Below, in pieces: positions 1 to 7,483 of a stretch of 64,000 nt of DNA. Under the pieces are notes generated by a model. It worked only from the letters and a program-made list of their open reading frames with translations, was not told the origin of the DNA and did no database searches. The stretch is from Acetivibrio cellulolyticus CD2 (lineage in GTDB: Bacteria > Bacillota > Clostridia > Acetivibrionales > Acetivibrionaceae). Position numbers and translations under genes: made by a program. How positions within the stretch are numbered: position 1 is the first letter of the stretch; the number at the start of each line of letters is the position of its first letter. The stretch is taken from positions 225,311-289,310 of the forward strand of contig NZ_JH556653.1 of assembly GCF_000179595.2 (NCBI RefSeq), written 5' to 3'.

Positions 1-1
1 T

Positions 2-254
2 TATGAAGGCATAGAACGGTCTGTGAGGGCTGGAAAAGATAAAAGGGTGAAACTATATTATGCACATCCATATAGCTCCTGGGAAAGAGGCACAAACGAA
101 AATACAAACAAGTCTAATACGCCGATTTATACCAAAAGGAACAGATATAGGGAGAATAAGTAAAAAGACGATAAAATGGATAGAAACATGGATAAATAAC
201 TATCCAAGACGAATATTAGCATATAAGTCTGCAATTGATATGGCTGCAAGTTAA
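2..254 (+). pseudogene. IS30-family transposase remnant (3' end, frameshifted)
   Basis: C-terminal end of a DDE transposase of IS30 type, running in from the left window edge. Bases 2-112 read in one frame through YYAHPYSSWERGTNENTN, the hallmark region containing the third catalytic acid (the E of WERG). The sequence then continues one base out of phase as SLIRRFIPKGTDIG to the stop at 252-254. One extra A near position 110-113 accounts for the shift. The frame opened by the ATG at 60 is therefore only the tail of the gene misread at its start. Everything upstream lies outside the window. With the frame broken it is unlikely to be active unless programmed frameshifting rescues it, which is not usual for IS30. 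Confidence 0.8.
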
Positions 255-257
255 AAC

Positions 258-320
258 CTTGGGACTCTGTCCCAAGCCCTGTCCTCGCCAGAAGGCAGCC
301 GGTCTGTCATAACAGACCGG
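258..320. terminator. Two hairpins behind the IS30 remnant
   Basis: Two perfect hairpins follow the transposase stop. The first has an 8-bp stem at 258-265/269-276 (CTTGGGAC/GTCCCAAG). The second has a 9-bp stem at 299-307/312-320 (CCGGTCTGT/ACAGACCGG). Neither has a clear U-tract. They probably belong to the 3' non-coding end of the insertion sequence. I could not identify the terminal inverted repeat because the other end is outside the window. Confidence 0.45.
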
Positions 321-503
321 GAACAAAAGGATGATAGTGCAATGGATGTAAAGGGTCTCCGGCTTTGCCTACGATGAACGAGCTATGCTCGCCCTTGACA
401 TCCCGAACAATAGTGCCAATAGTTTGCATTATACAAGTTTACCAAAATTTTACCGTCACTTTAACTTGCAATTTATAGACCTATAAAATTATAAAATTTA
501 GAG

Positions 504-532
504 TTGACAAATACTTGAAAATATAATATTAT
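504..532 (+). promoter_or_regulatory. Sigma-A-type promoter without a following gene
   Basis: TTGACA at 504-509, a 17-base spacer, then TATTAT at 527-532: a perfect -35 and a 5/6 -10. No open frame of useful size follows. An RBS-like AAAGGGAG near 550 precedes only ATG-GGC-GAT-TAA. The nearest downstream structure is the hairpin at 604-639, so the transcript may be a short non-coding RNA. Confidence 0.5.
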
Positions 533-538
533 ATATTG

Positions 539-645
539 TATTCCATACAAAAAGGGAGTTGTTATAGTATGGGCGATTAAAAAATAATATATTGTTTGGA
601 AATAGACTATTGGAGGCATATATTAAGCCCCAATAGTCTTTGTAG
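539..645 (+). ncRNA. Candidate small RNA
   Basis: About 105 nt between a strong promoter (504-532) and a hairpin with a perfect 10-bp stem, AGACTATTGG (604-613) pairing with CCAATAGTCT (630-639), followed by a T-rich stretch (TTGTAGTTGTTT). The only reading frame inside is a three-codon one. The ends are inferred from the promoter and hairpin. The U-tract is imperfect, so termination strength is uncertain. No known RNA family is recognised. Confidence 0.3.
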
Positions 646-833
646 TTGTTTAAGAATATACACACATATCTTAATTACCTATCTTAAAATATACTATAAA
701 CCCTAGAATTTAACAAAAAACATATCCCTGATATACTCGATGAATTTTATTATCTATTTGACATAATTATTATTAATGAAACTAGTCTTAAAAGCTAAAA
801 GTTTATTCCCCAGTTGCCACAATAAATTAAACC

Positions 834-875
834 AAAAAGCAGTCCTTAACCAATCAACAATCAAGACTGCTTTTT
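834..875. terminator. Bidirectional intrinsic terminator
   Basis: Perfect 11-bp stem AAAAAGCAGTC (834-844) / GACTGCTTTTT (865-875) with a 20-base loop and A/T tracts on both sides. It stands alone between the 504 promoter and the sigma-factor promoter at 966, insulating the sigma gene. The stretches 430-500, 645-830 and 880-960 hold nothing else I can support. Confidence 0.65.
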
Positions 876-965
876 GTAATGTCCTTAACTAAACTGTCAA
901 GGCAAGCAAATTTTCTCCACCCCCCTTGCCTACAAAATCATTCCCCAAAAAATCCCCTAAACAAA

Positions 966-994
966 TTTACAAACAACCATATTTACAATATAAT
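966..994 (+). promoter_or_regulatory. Promoter of the ECF sigma operon
   Basis: TTTACA at 966-971, exactly 17 bases, TATAAT at 989-994. Transcription would start near 1001, leaving about a 100-nt AT-rich leader before the TTG start at 1101. It looks like a housekeeping-sigma promoter rather than an autoregulated ECF one. Confidence 0.55.
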
Positions 995-1100
995 ACAGCA
1001 TATACATGAACAAATAAAAATAAAATATAAAAATCTTAAAAAATTACCAACAAAATAACCACTTGAATTGTTTATATATGTGTAAGGGGGTGAAATACAG

Positions 1101-1652
1101 TTGAATCAAGAAATAAATGACTTAATAATCCAAATAAGAAATAACAATGAAAACTCATTTGAAATGCTTTTTAAAAAAATGAATAAATCTGTTTTTGCAC
1201 TTGCTATTTCGCTACTAGGTAACAAATCCTTAGCAGAGGATGTTGTACAGGAAACCTTCATAAGGATTTTAACAAAATCAGAAACCTATGCAGATGGCAC
1301 TAACGGAATAGCATGGATACTACAAATTACTCGTAACCTATGCCTAAATCTTTTAAAGAAGAAAAAATACGAAGTTAACATATTTGAAGATATACAAATT
1401 GAAGAGTTCTCGCACATAAACAATCAAATTAGTGAAGGGAAAATAAATGAATTTGATATAGCCTTAGAGCGGTTTTTGTTAAAAGAAGCATTATTAAAAT
1501 TAAATGAAAATGAACGACAAATATTAATCCTCTATGCTGTATCAGGATTAAAACACCATGAAATAGCTGATATATTAAACATTCCAAGGTCAACCGAAAG
1601 ATGGTATTATATTTCAGCACTTAGAAAGTCAAAGAAATTTTTATCAAAATAA
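1101..1652 (+). CDS. ECF-type sigma-70 factor
   Basis: A 183-residue alternative sigma factor with only regions 2 and 4. Region 2 (about residues 17-85) carries the polymerase-binding/-10 helices with the motif AEDVVQETFIRIL. Region 4 (about 125-178) is an HTH with the LKLNENERQILILYAVSG and EIADILNIP motifs. The start is TTG at 1101, supported by AAGGGGG at 1084-1090. The next gene starts 25 bases after the stop and encodes a single-pass membrane protein, the usual position for an anti-sigma or sensor partner. The end of region 4 (STERWYYISALRK) departs from the usual TVKSRLxRA. The target regulon cannot be read from this window. Confidence 0.88.
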   Translation: MNQEINDLIIQIRNNNENSFEMLFKKMNKSVFALAISLLGNKSLAEDVVQETFIRILTKSETYADGTNGIAWILQITRNLCLNLLKKKKYEVNIFEDIQIEEFSHINNQISEGKINEFDIALERFLLKEALLKLNENERQILILYAVSGLKHHEIADILNIPRSTERWYYISALRKSKKFLSK

Positions 1653-1677
1653 AACTAGCATGAAAGGATGGGTTAGT

Positions 1678-2784
1678 ATGAATAAAAAAATAAAAGATAA
1701 AGACATTCTTACTATGATTTCAAATGCTGTTGAAAGTGTAGAAATAGATGTTTTTGAAAAAATTAAAGCTTCACAAAAAACTGGACTCGAAAATATCAAT
1801 TTAAATCAAGCCGAAGTAAAAAGAAAGTCACCCCTATTTACCTTTAGAAAAACAGCTTATATAGCGACAGCAGTTATTTTATTAGGAGTAGGCATATATA
1901 CAGTTTCAAATCTAGGACACATAATAAACAAAAACAATACAAAGATGTATACAGCAAGCAAAATATATATGGTAGAAAATAATGGAAATATATATTTTCC
2001 AAACTTTACCGATAACTCTAAGCTCTACAGCATGGATTATAAAGGAAAAAACATAAAAAAAATTACGGAGGATTCAGTATTTAATATAGCAACTGACGGA
2101 AGGGATATCTGTTATAATGATTATGACGGAAAGAATTATGTAATCGGACTAGATGGAACAAACAAAATAGAACTAAGCAAAGTAAAATCTAACGATTTAA
2201 AAATTTTAGATAAATCGGTTTATTATTCAGCCGACGATGGAATATACAAAATAAAAACAGATGGCACAGAAGCAATAAAAATATCCGATATAGTGCCAAA
2301 TATGTTTACTGTAAATCAAGGCATGATTTATTTTTCCACTATTTCCGAAGATAAAAAAGGTGTATATTCTATGAACCTTGACGGGAGCAATTGTGTAAAA
2401 ATTTTTGACACACCCATAAACAACTTTAAAATAGCAAATGGAGAAATGTTTTTTTATGATGTAAACGATAAAAATTGCCTGCACAAATTACTAATAAACG
2501 ATAAAAAGCTTACAAAACTTTCAACCTATGAACTTAATACAGGAGCCTTTGACATTAAAGACAATCAAATTTACTTTATAAGTTCAAGCGAAAGCGATAA
2601 ATCAGCTTTATACAAGATGAATATTGATGGCACAAACATAAATAAAATAGTCGACATTGATGCAACATCAATACAGGCTATAGGCGAATATGTATACTGC
2701 TATCACCCATCATATACTGGCAGATTGTATATAGTCAGCCTAAAGGAAAATACCGTAAAAGAAGTGCTATCAAACAAGAAATAA
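1678..2784 (+). CDS. Membrane-anchored propeller protein (DUF5050-like), putative anti-sigma partner
   Basis: The start at 1678 is preferred over the ATG at 1660 because AAAGGA (1663-1668) sits nine bases before it. From this start the protein is 368 residues: a charged cytoplasmic segment of about 60 residues, one membrane helix (around 62-83, IATAVILLGVGIY), then an extracellular domain. The latter is built from repeats such as YKIKTDGTEAIKI, YSMNLDGSNCVKI and YKMNIDGTNINKI, typical of DUF5050 beta-propellers. Its position after an ECF sigma gene and its topology suggest it holds or releases that sigma factor in response to an outside signal. I see no classical zinc-binding anti-sigma motif, so the role is inference. 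Confidence 0.65.
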   Translation: MNKKIKDKDILTMISNAVESVEIDVFEKIKASQKTGLENINLNQAEVKRKSPLFTFRKTAYIATAVILLGVGIYTVSNLGHIINKNNTKMYTASKIYMVENNGNIYFPNFTDNSKLYSMDYKGKNIKKITEDSVFNIATDGRDICYNDYDGKNYVIGLDGTNKIELSKVKSNDLKILDKSVYYSADDGIYKIKTDGTEAIKISDIVPNMFTVNQGMIYFSTISEDKKGVYSMNLDGSNCVKIFDTPINNFKIANGEMFFYDVNDKNCLHKLLINDKKLTKLSTYELNTGAFDIKDNQIYFISSSESDKSALYKMNIDGTNINKIVDIDATSIQAIGEYVYCYHPSYTGRLYIVSLKENTVKEVLSNKK

Positions 2785-2801
2785 ATAGAAAATAGAATAA
2801 T

Positions 2802-2834
2802 GGGAGCTGTAGCACTCTCTTTGCTACAACTCCC
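2802..2834 (+). terminator. Hairpin behind the sigma operon
   Basis: A 12-bp stem with one mismatch: GGGAGCTGTAGC (2802-2813) pairs with GCTACAACTCCC (2823-2834). The U-tract is missing. Next to it, 2838-2898 is a low-complexity stretch of near-repeats of the GGTATTAGTGATTGG / CCTAATCCC kind, able to fold on itself. Together they separate the convergent genes ending at 2784 and 2899. Confidence 0.5.
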
Positions 2835-2898
2835 GGTACTAGGTATTAGTGATTGGTGATTAGTTATTAATACCCAATACCTAATCCCTAATCCCCAA

Positions 2899-4149
2899 TT
2901 AAGGATAAATTCTTGATAAACTTAAGGTTGAAAAATCACCAGACAAAGGATTGGTTATTGCATCGTAATCTATATACCTAGTATCGGTTGTCCAATTATC
3001 ATAAACCTTTAAAAACAAAATTTCAGATTCACCACCAAGTATATTTTTCTTAGTGTATCTTCTATATCCCACCATACTAACTGTGTGGTTACCATAATAA
3101 CCAAAGGAAATATTTAATAATGCCGGTCTGTTTTTATCTATTTCATAAGTAAAATTACCTCTAGTAAAAACATATAAGGAACTACCTGAGCCAGTATAAC
3201 CGTACTTTTTCCATACATCCTTTACAATGTTGTCAATATCAAGTGGATTAGTACCGCCAGTTTTCTTATCATATCCGTAATTAACAGCGATATTTTCTAT
3301 ATCACTAAATAACGTATTAATATCACTGGGTATTTTAGATTTAGAACTATTACGCCTATGGTAGTCAAACACATATGTAAGTGCTGTTATTGTACAACAA
3401 CCAACACCAGGGCGAAAATTATTCATTAAAAGGGCACTACCTGCACTACTAACAGTTTTTGAAGTTTTTAGTGTCCAACCTTTTCCATATCTATCATTAA
3501 CATAACTATAAACATCAGAATCAACCGCATATCCATCTACTTGACCTTTATAAGTTGATTCCATCCATAAATCACGAGCATTTTCCACAAAAGACGTTTT
3601 TATACTTTGTACAGTATCTTTATTATGTGCCTTATCACTTCTTTTATGGTTAAAGTTATCTTTCAGATCCTTCTTATTTACTTTAGCAAGCTTCTTATTA
3701 GGCTGAAATTCATATGTATCCTTGCCCTTTGTTACATGGTATTCAAGAGGAGACGTATATACAACTTTATCATAATCAATATCAGCCTTTTTATATAAAG
3801 GTTCACCTTCATCAGACTGCTCTAAAATAATCCCCAAATCAGAATTAGCAGATACAACTAAATAACCGTTTGGTAGCTCATTTTGTTCCAAATTAAAGCA
3901 ATAGCTGTTAACACTTCCATCAATATCAACTGTCTCATCAACTGACTTAAGCTTTGTATCTTTAGTCCACTTAGAAGTTGAATCACTTTTTATTGTATCA
4001 GCTACAAATAACAAAGCAATTTTATAAGCATCATCCTTAGTAATAACATTATCTGTTATTGCTCCATCTTTAGCAAAAGCCATTACTCCCAGACTGCTAC
4101 ACAGGACACATATTACAAGTAGAACTGAAATAAGTTTAGTCTTCATCAT
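2899..4149 (-). CDS. Secreted papain-fold (C39-like) cysteine protease-like protein
   Basis: Signal peptide (residues 1-26, LISVLLVICVLCSSLGVMAFA), a propeptide-like region to about 190, then a papain-like domain. The catalytic cysteine is C251 or C252 in PGVGCCTITALTYVFDYH, the histidine H355 in YGNHTVSMVGYRR, and the Asp/Asn D384/N385 in VYDNWT. The order Cys-His-Asn and the spacing fit the C39/C10-like peptidases used for secreted proteases. AAAGGAG precedes the ATGATG start. It is monocistronic, convergent with the sigma operon. Substrate unknown. It could be a protease or a transglutaminase-like enzyme on the same fold. Confidence 0.6.
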   Translation of the reverse strand: MMKTKLISVLLVICVLCSSLGVMAFAKDGAITDNVITKDDAYKIALLFVADTIKSDSTSKWTKDTKLKSVDETVDIDGSVNSYCFNLEQNELPNGYLVVSANSDLGIILEQSDEGEPLYKKADIDYDKVVYTSPLEYHVTKGKDTYEFQPNKKLAKVNKKDLKDNFNHKRSDKAHNKDTVQSIKTSFVENARDLWMESTYKGQVDGYAVDSDVYSYVNDRYGKGWTLKTSKTVSSAGSALLMNNFRPGVGCCTITALTYVFDYHRRNSSKSKIPSDINTLFSDIENIAVNYGYDKKTGGTNPLDIDNIVKDVWKKYGYTGSGSSLYVFTRGNFTYEIDKNRPALLNISFGYYGNHTVSMVGYRRYTKKNILGGESEILFLKVYDNWTTDTRYIDYDAITNPLSGDFSTLSLSRIYP

Positions 4150-4430
4150 TAAGCTCCTTTAAAATTATTATTTTTATTGCATATAAGTTAGCTAACACTT
4201 TTTTACATTTTAAACCGGTTTAAAACAATAAAAGCCAAATATATTCAAATATTTAACTTTTTTGCAAGCGAAATTCTATCAATCATACAAAAAATATACA
4301 AATCTCAAATTTTGGCAATAGGAAAAAATAGGTTTAAATAGCTCTATTTATATAGAGATTGCTTTAAAAAGCATATACATGAAATAAAAAAATATGGGTA
4401 AATAAGAAAATATAAAAATACAGAAAAGTA

Positions 4431-4775
4431 TCACTCAACTTCATTAGTCAATCTATCAAAATTTTCAGCAAGAATATCAATCGTATCTTTAAAAGCTTTA
4501 AGTTTCTTTTCATTCTTGCCCTGTAGGTTTGTTAATGCACTGCTAATAAACACCTCAGGAGTAAACTTTAATGAATCTTGTATCAAATAGTCCACACTTA
4601 TACTTAACTCATTAGCAAGTCTAACAAGCGTTTCAAGACTTAATACCCTATCCCCACGCTCAATTTGTCCAACAAAAGAATAAGACATATCAATCTTTTC
4701 TGCAAGCTGTTCCTGTGTAAGATTCACTTTTAAACGTTGCTTTCTAATTCTTTCCCCAAGTGCTTTATAGTCCAA
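4431..4775 (-). CDS. XRE-family helix-turn-helix regulator
   Basis: Small Cro/CI-type repressor of 114 residues. The HTH lies at residues 4-60 with LGERIRKQRLKVNLTQEQLA and the recognition helix MSYSFVGQIERG; the tail (65-114) is probably a dimerisation helix. A TTG at 4784 abuts the GGGAG of the ribosome binding site and leaves no spacing. The TTG at 4775, nine bases beyond GGGAG, is the better start (MDYKALGER). It is divergent from the LRR lipoprotein gene, which it may control, but no operator is evident. The AT-rich gap on its 3' side (4150-4430) shows no gene. Confidence 0.8.
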   Translation of the reverse strand: MDYKALGERIRKQRLKVNLTQEQLAEKIDMSYSFVGQIERGDRVLSLETLVRLANELSISVDYLIQDSLKFTPEVFISSALTNLQGKNEKKLKAFKDTIDILAENFDRLTNEVE

Positions 4776-5095
4776 TGTAATCAACTCCCAGTTATACTTT
4801 ACTCATAATAACTTCAATCTGTAATACGACATAAGCATTAAAATAAATTAGTATATTGACTATAAGCATCATTTGTTATATAGTGTTTGTAAAACTTAAA
4901 AAAACCTAAATTTTGTCTAAAGTAGGAATACAAAACTTAGGAACTAAACTTACTTAAACACTGACATCAAGGGAGGTGTGGCGACTATTATAATGCAAAA
5001 ACAACCAACTACAAACAGCCTAAGAGGACACTAGAAGACTTGACATAATTACAAGTTTATTACGCATGATAAATGAGTTTGGAGGAACTTTAGTT

Positions 5096-6442
5096 ATGAA
5101 ACATTTTAAATCAACCAATTTATTTTTTGTCCTTAGCTTAGTATTCACACTAAGCGGATGTGGTAGTAGTAACAGCACATCAACAGCAGATTTAGTTACA
5201 CCTTTAATAACACAGTCCACAGAAGACTTACCAGAGTATGCCCCTACACCATCACCAGAATTAACCGAAGCACCACTAGCGACCGCTACAGCTACAGCTA
5301 TAGTAACAACAATACCAGACAAAGAAGTAAGATTTAAAAATCCAGAAATGTATGACTTGTTTAGAACAGCTCTAGGCAAAAAAAGAAAAGACCCCATTAT
5401 GCTTAGTGAACTAAGTAGCATAAAGACTCTAATATTTAATCATGAAGCATCAGCAAAGAAATACTGTATAACAGATACGTTTTCAAGCTTCACTGATAAA
5501 GGATTTTCTGGCGATGGCTTTTCTATCGAATGGAATAACCAAAGCTTTAATGACTTTAGTGATCTAGGAAACTTAACTAATCTCGAAAATATCTTTATTC
5601 TTGATTCATGGGGAATGTCCCAAGCTAGAGTACCTATAGCTAGAGCAGACATTTTAAAACAGCTTGATACACTAAGTAACGCTCAAAATATAAAAACCAT
5701 TTACATTCGTGGTACTCGAAGCTCCAAAGATACAATGGTATTCCCTGCACTTAAAAATTTACATCCAAAGTCATTAACAATAAAGAAATGTAACCTTTCC
5801 GATATTAAAAATATTTCAGTATTAGCAGATAACCTAGAATACCTTGACTTGTCCAAAAACAATATTAGCGATATAGCACCAATAACTAAGCTTACAAAAC
5901 TAAAAAGTGTTGACCTTTCACATAATAGAATCACATCTATTAATGGACTTGATAAATTAGTATCACTAGAAAAACTATTATTAAATAGAAGTGGTACTGA
6001 GGGGAGTAAATACTCTAGCAACACTGAAATAAACCGATTCGATAACTCTATCAATGACACCTTGGTAAACATGAAAAACTTAAAAATGTTAAGCTTATCC
6101 GGACACTGTACCTCCAAAATGACTACCTTAAAAGGCATCAAGGGCTGTGATTCTTTAAAGTATTTAATCTTTGACTTTGCCATCAGTAAGGAAAACGAAA
6201 ACGAAATGTACGAAGCATTATATAACAGAAACCTTACATATCTGTCTGTAGTTCACCCACTCGACCCACTTGAACTTGACAATATACCCATGTTAAAAAT
6301 GAATGGAACATTTAATAAGCCTGTCATATTAAGTGGTGAAAACGAACAACGCTGGTACGATAGTGATTTTGATGCATTTTTCACTGAAATAAGCAAAAAT
6401 GAAGGACGATATGAAGACTACCTTATGAAAGTAGATAGATGA
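5096..6442 (+). CDS. Leucine-rich-repeat lipoprotein
   Basis: The start is ATG 5096, nine to ten bases after GGAGG (5081-5085); the upstream in-frame ATG at 5066 has no such site. The N-terminus is a lipoprotein signal with lipobox LSGC (LVFTLSGCGSS), followed by a Pro/Thr/Ala-rich linker (about 25-75) that would span the wall. The body has internalin-type LRRs, for example LEYLDLSKNNISDIAPI and LKSVDLSHNRITSINGL. Such repeats usually bind proteins or glycans at the cell surface. The stop is 56 bases before the next gene, so the two may be cotranscribed. The ligand is unknown. Confidence 0.72.
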   Translation: MKHFKSTNLFFVLSLVFTLSGCGSSNSTSTADLVTPLITQSTEDLPEYAPTPSPELTEAPLATATATAIVTTIPDKEVRFKNPEMYDLFRTALGKKRKDPIMLSELSSIKTLIFNHEASAKKYCITDTFSSFTDKGFSGDGFSIEWNNQSFNDFSDLGNLTNLENIFILDSWGMSQARVPIARADILKQLDTLSNAQNIKTIYIRGTRSSKDTMVFPALKNLHPKSLTIKKCNLSDIKNISVLADNLEYLDLSKNNISDIAPITKLTKLKSVDLSHNRITSINGLDKLVSLEKLLLNRSGTEGSKYSSNTEINRFDNSINDTLVNMKNLKMLSLSGHCTSKMTTLKGIKGCDSLKYLIFDFAISKENENEMYEALYNRNLTYLSVVHPLDPLELDNIPMLKMNGTFNKPVILSGENEQRWYDSDFDAFFTEISKNEGRYEDYLMKVDR

Positions 6443-6498
6443 TAAAAACAGATAACAAATGACATAGGACAAATGATAAAAGAAATGAGGTAGAAAAA

Positions 6499-7389
6499 AT
6501 GTATTGTGAAAAATGTGGTCAACAAATATCTGAAAATGCTCAATTCTGTTCACACTGTGGTAATTGTAAAAATACAGGAAACACAGCAAATGCAGCAAAT
6601 GTAACTTCTAGTAGCTATACACATACAATTAATCAAAAATTAAGTAGCTTACAAGGAGAAAAAAACACATACTTTTTCCTAACACTCGGTACTACCATTG
6701 TACTAATAATCTTGTTCTTCCAAAAGTGGCTAAGTATACCCATCATAGGGCTGTTTAACAGTGACAAGTCTGAATTTTCTTTATATGAGGTTACTAATAT
6801 CATCAAAAGCATTCATAATATGCTAAACTCTATGGATTCTTCTACTGGTACTGAAACACTTATTACCTTTGGTTTTATGGGACTATTTATAGTATCCCTT
6901 ATTTTATTAGTAGTTTATTGTTTCAAACTGTTTACAAACCTTGAAAACAGTTTTACTTGGGGTAATATAGCTATGTTTTTTGTAATTATTCTATCGATAG
7001 CCTTCATTGTGTCAGTGTTTATAATTAATGGATATGTACAAGACAAAAGCGGAGGGTTGGTGTCTGGTACTATTTCATTAACAGCCATTCCTTACTTTAC
7101 TGTAATACTGGCACTAGTACAAAAGTTCCTATTCATAAAAAAACTCAATGAAAAAGTATGGTATGAATGGAATGAACAAGAAAATATTAAAAAGCAAAGC
7201 ATTACCAAAATATCATGTGACAAATGTGGTTATCAGTATGATTCAGATTCAAGCAACTGCCCCAAATGTGGCAATAGACCAGTAGTTAGTCATGCTTCTT
7301 CTTCTGCTTCTACTTGGATTTGTAAATCTTGTAATACCCATAATGATTTATATAAGGTTCTTTGTAAAGATTGTGGAAGGTCTAAATAG
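6499..7389 (+). CDS. Zinc-ribbon membrane protein
   Basis: Begins with a zinc ribbon (CEKCGQQISENAQFCSHCG, residues 3-21), then about four membrane helices (near 55-75, 115-140, 150-175 and 185-205). It ends with two more CxxC pairs forming ribbons (CDKCGYQYD...CPKCG and CKSCNTHND...CKDCG). GAGG precedes the ATG. This architecture is common in Firmicutes, but no enzyme or transporter motif is visible, so no function is assigned. It follows the LRR lipoprotein closely and is closed by the terminator at 7453. Confidence 0.6.
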   Translation: MYCEKCGQQISENAQFCSHCGNCKNTGNTANAANVTSSSYTHTINQKLSSLQGEKNTYFFLTLGTTIVLIILFFQKWLSIPIIGLFNSDKSEFSLYEVTNIIKSIHNMLNSMDSSTGTETLITFGFMGLFIVSLILLVVYCFKLFTNLENSFTWGNIAMFFVIILSIAFIVSVFIINGYVQDKSGGLVSGTISLTAIPYFTVILALVQKFLFIKKLNEKVWYEWNEQENIKKQSITKISCDKCGYQYDSDSSNCPKCGNRPVVSHASSSASTWICKSCNTHNDLYKVLCKDCGRSK

Positions 7390-7452
7390 ACTAGTATTTA
7401 AGGAATAAAAAAACAGTAACACATAAACAAAAGTGACAAACTTTGCAAAATA

Positions 7453-7483
7453 AAACCCCTTTTGAATTTTTCGAAAGGGGTTT
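7453..7483. terminator. Bidirectional terminator between convergent genes
   Basis: Perfect 10-bp stem AAACCCCTTT (7453-7462) / AAAGGGGTTT (7474-7483). It serves the gene ending at 7389 on the plus strand and the RHS gene ending at 7482 on the minus strand; the last base pairs overlap the RHS stop codon. Confidence 0.75.

Noticed and set aside
4978-5034. 18-codon frame (GTG start) ahead of the LRR lipoprotein, next to a GGGAGG
   Set aside because: The ribosome binding site is only one base from the GTG and too far from the internal ATG. No regulatory codon run is evident.
5020-5421. Minus-strand frame opposite the lipoprotein gene
   Set aside because: No ribosome binding site and low-complexity product; the opposite strand has a clear lipobox protein with LRRs.
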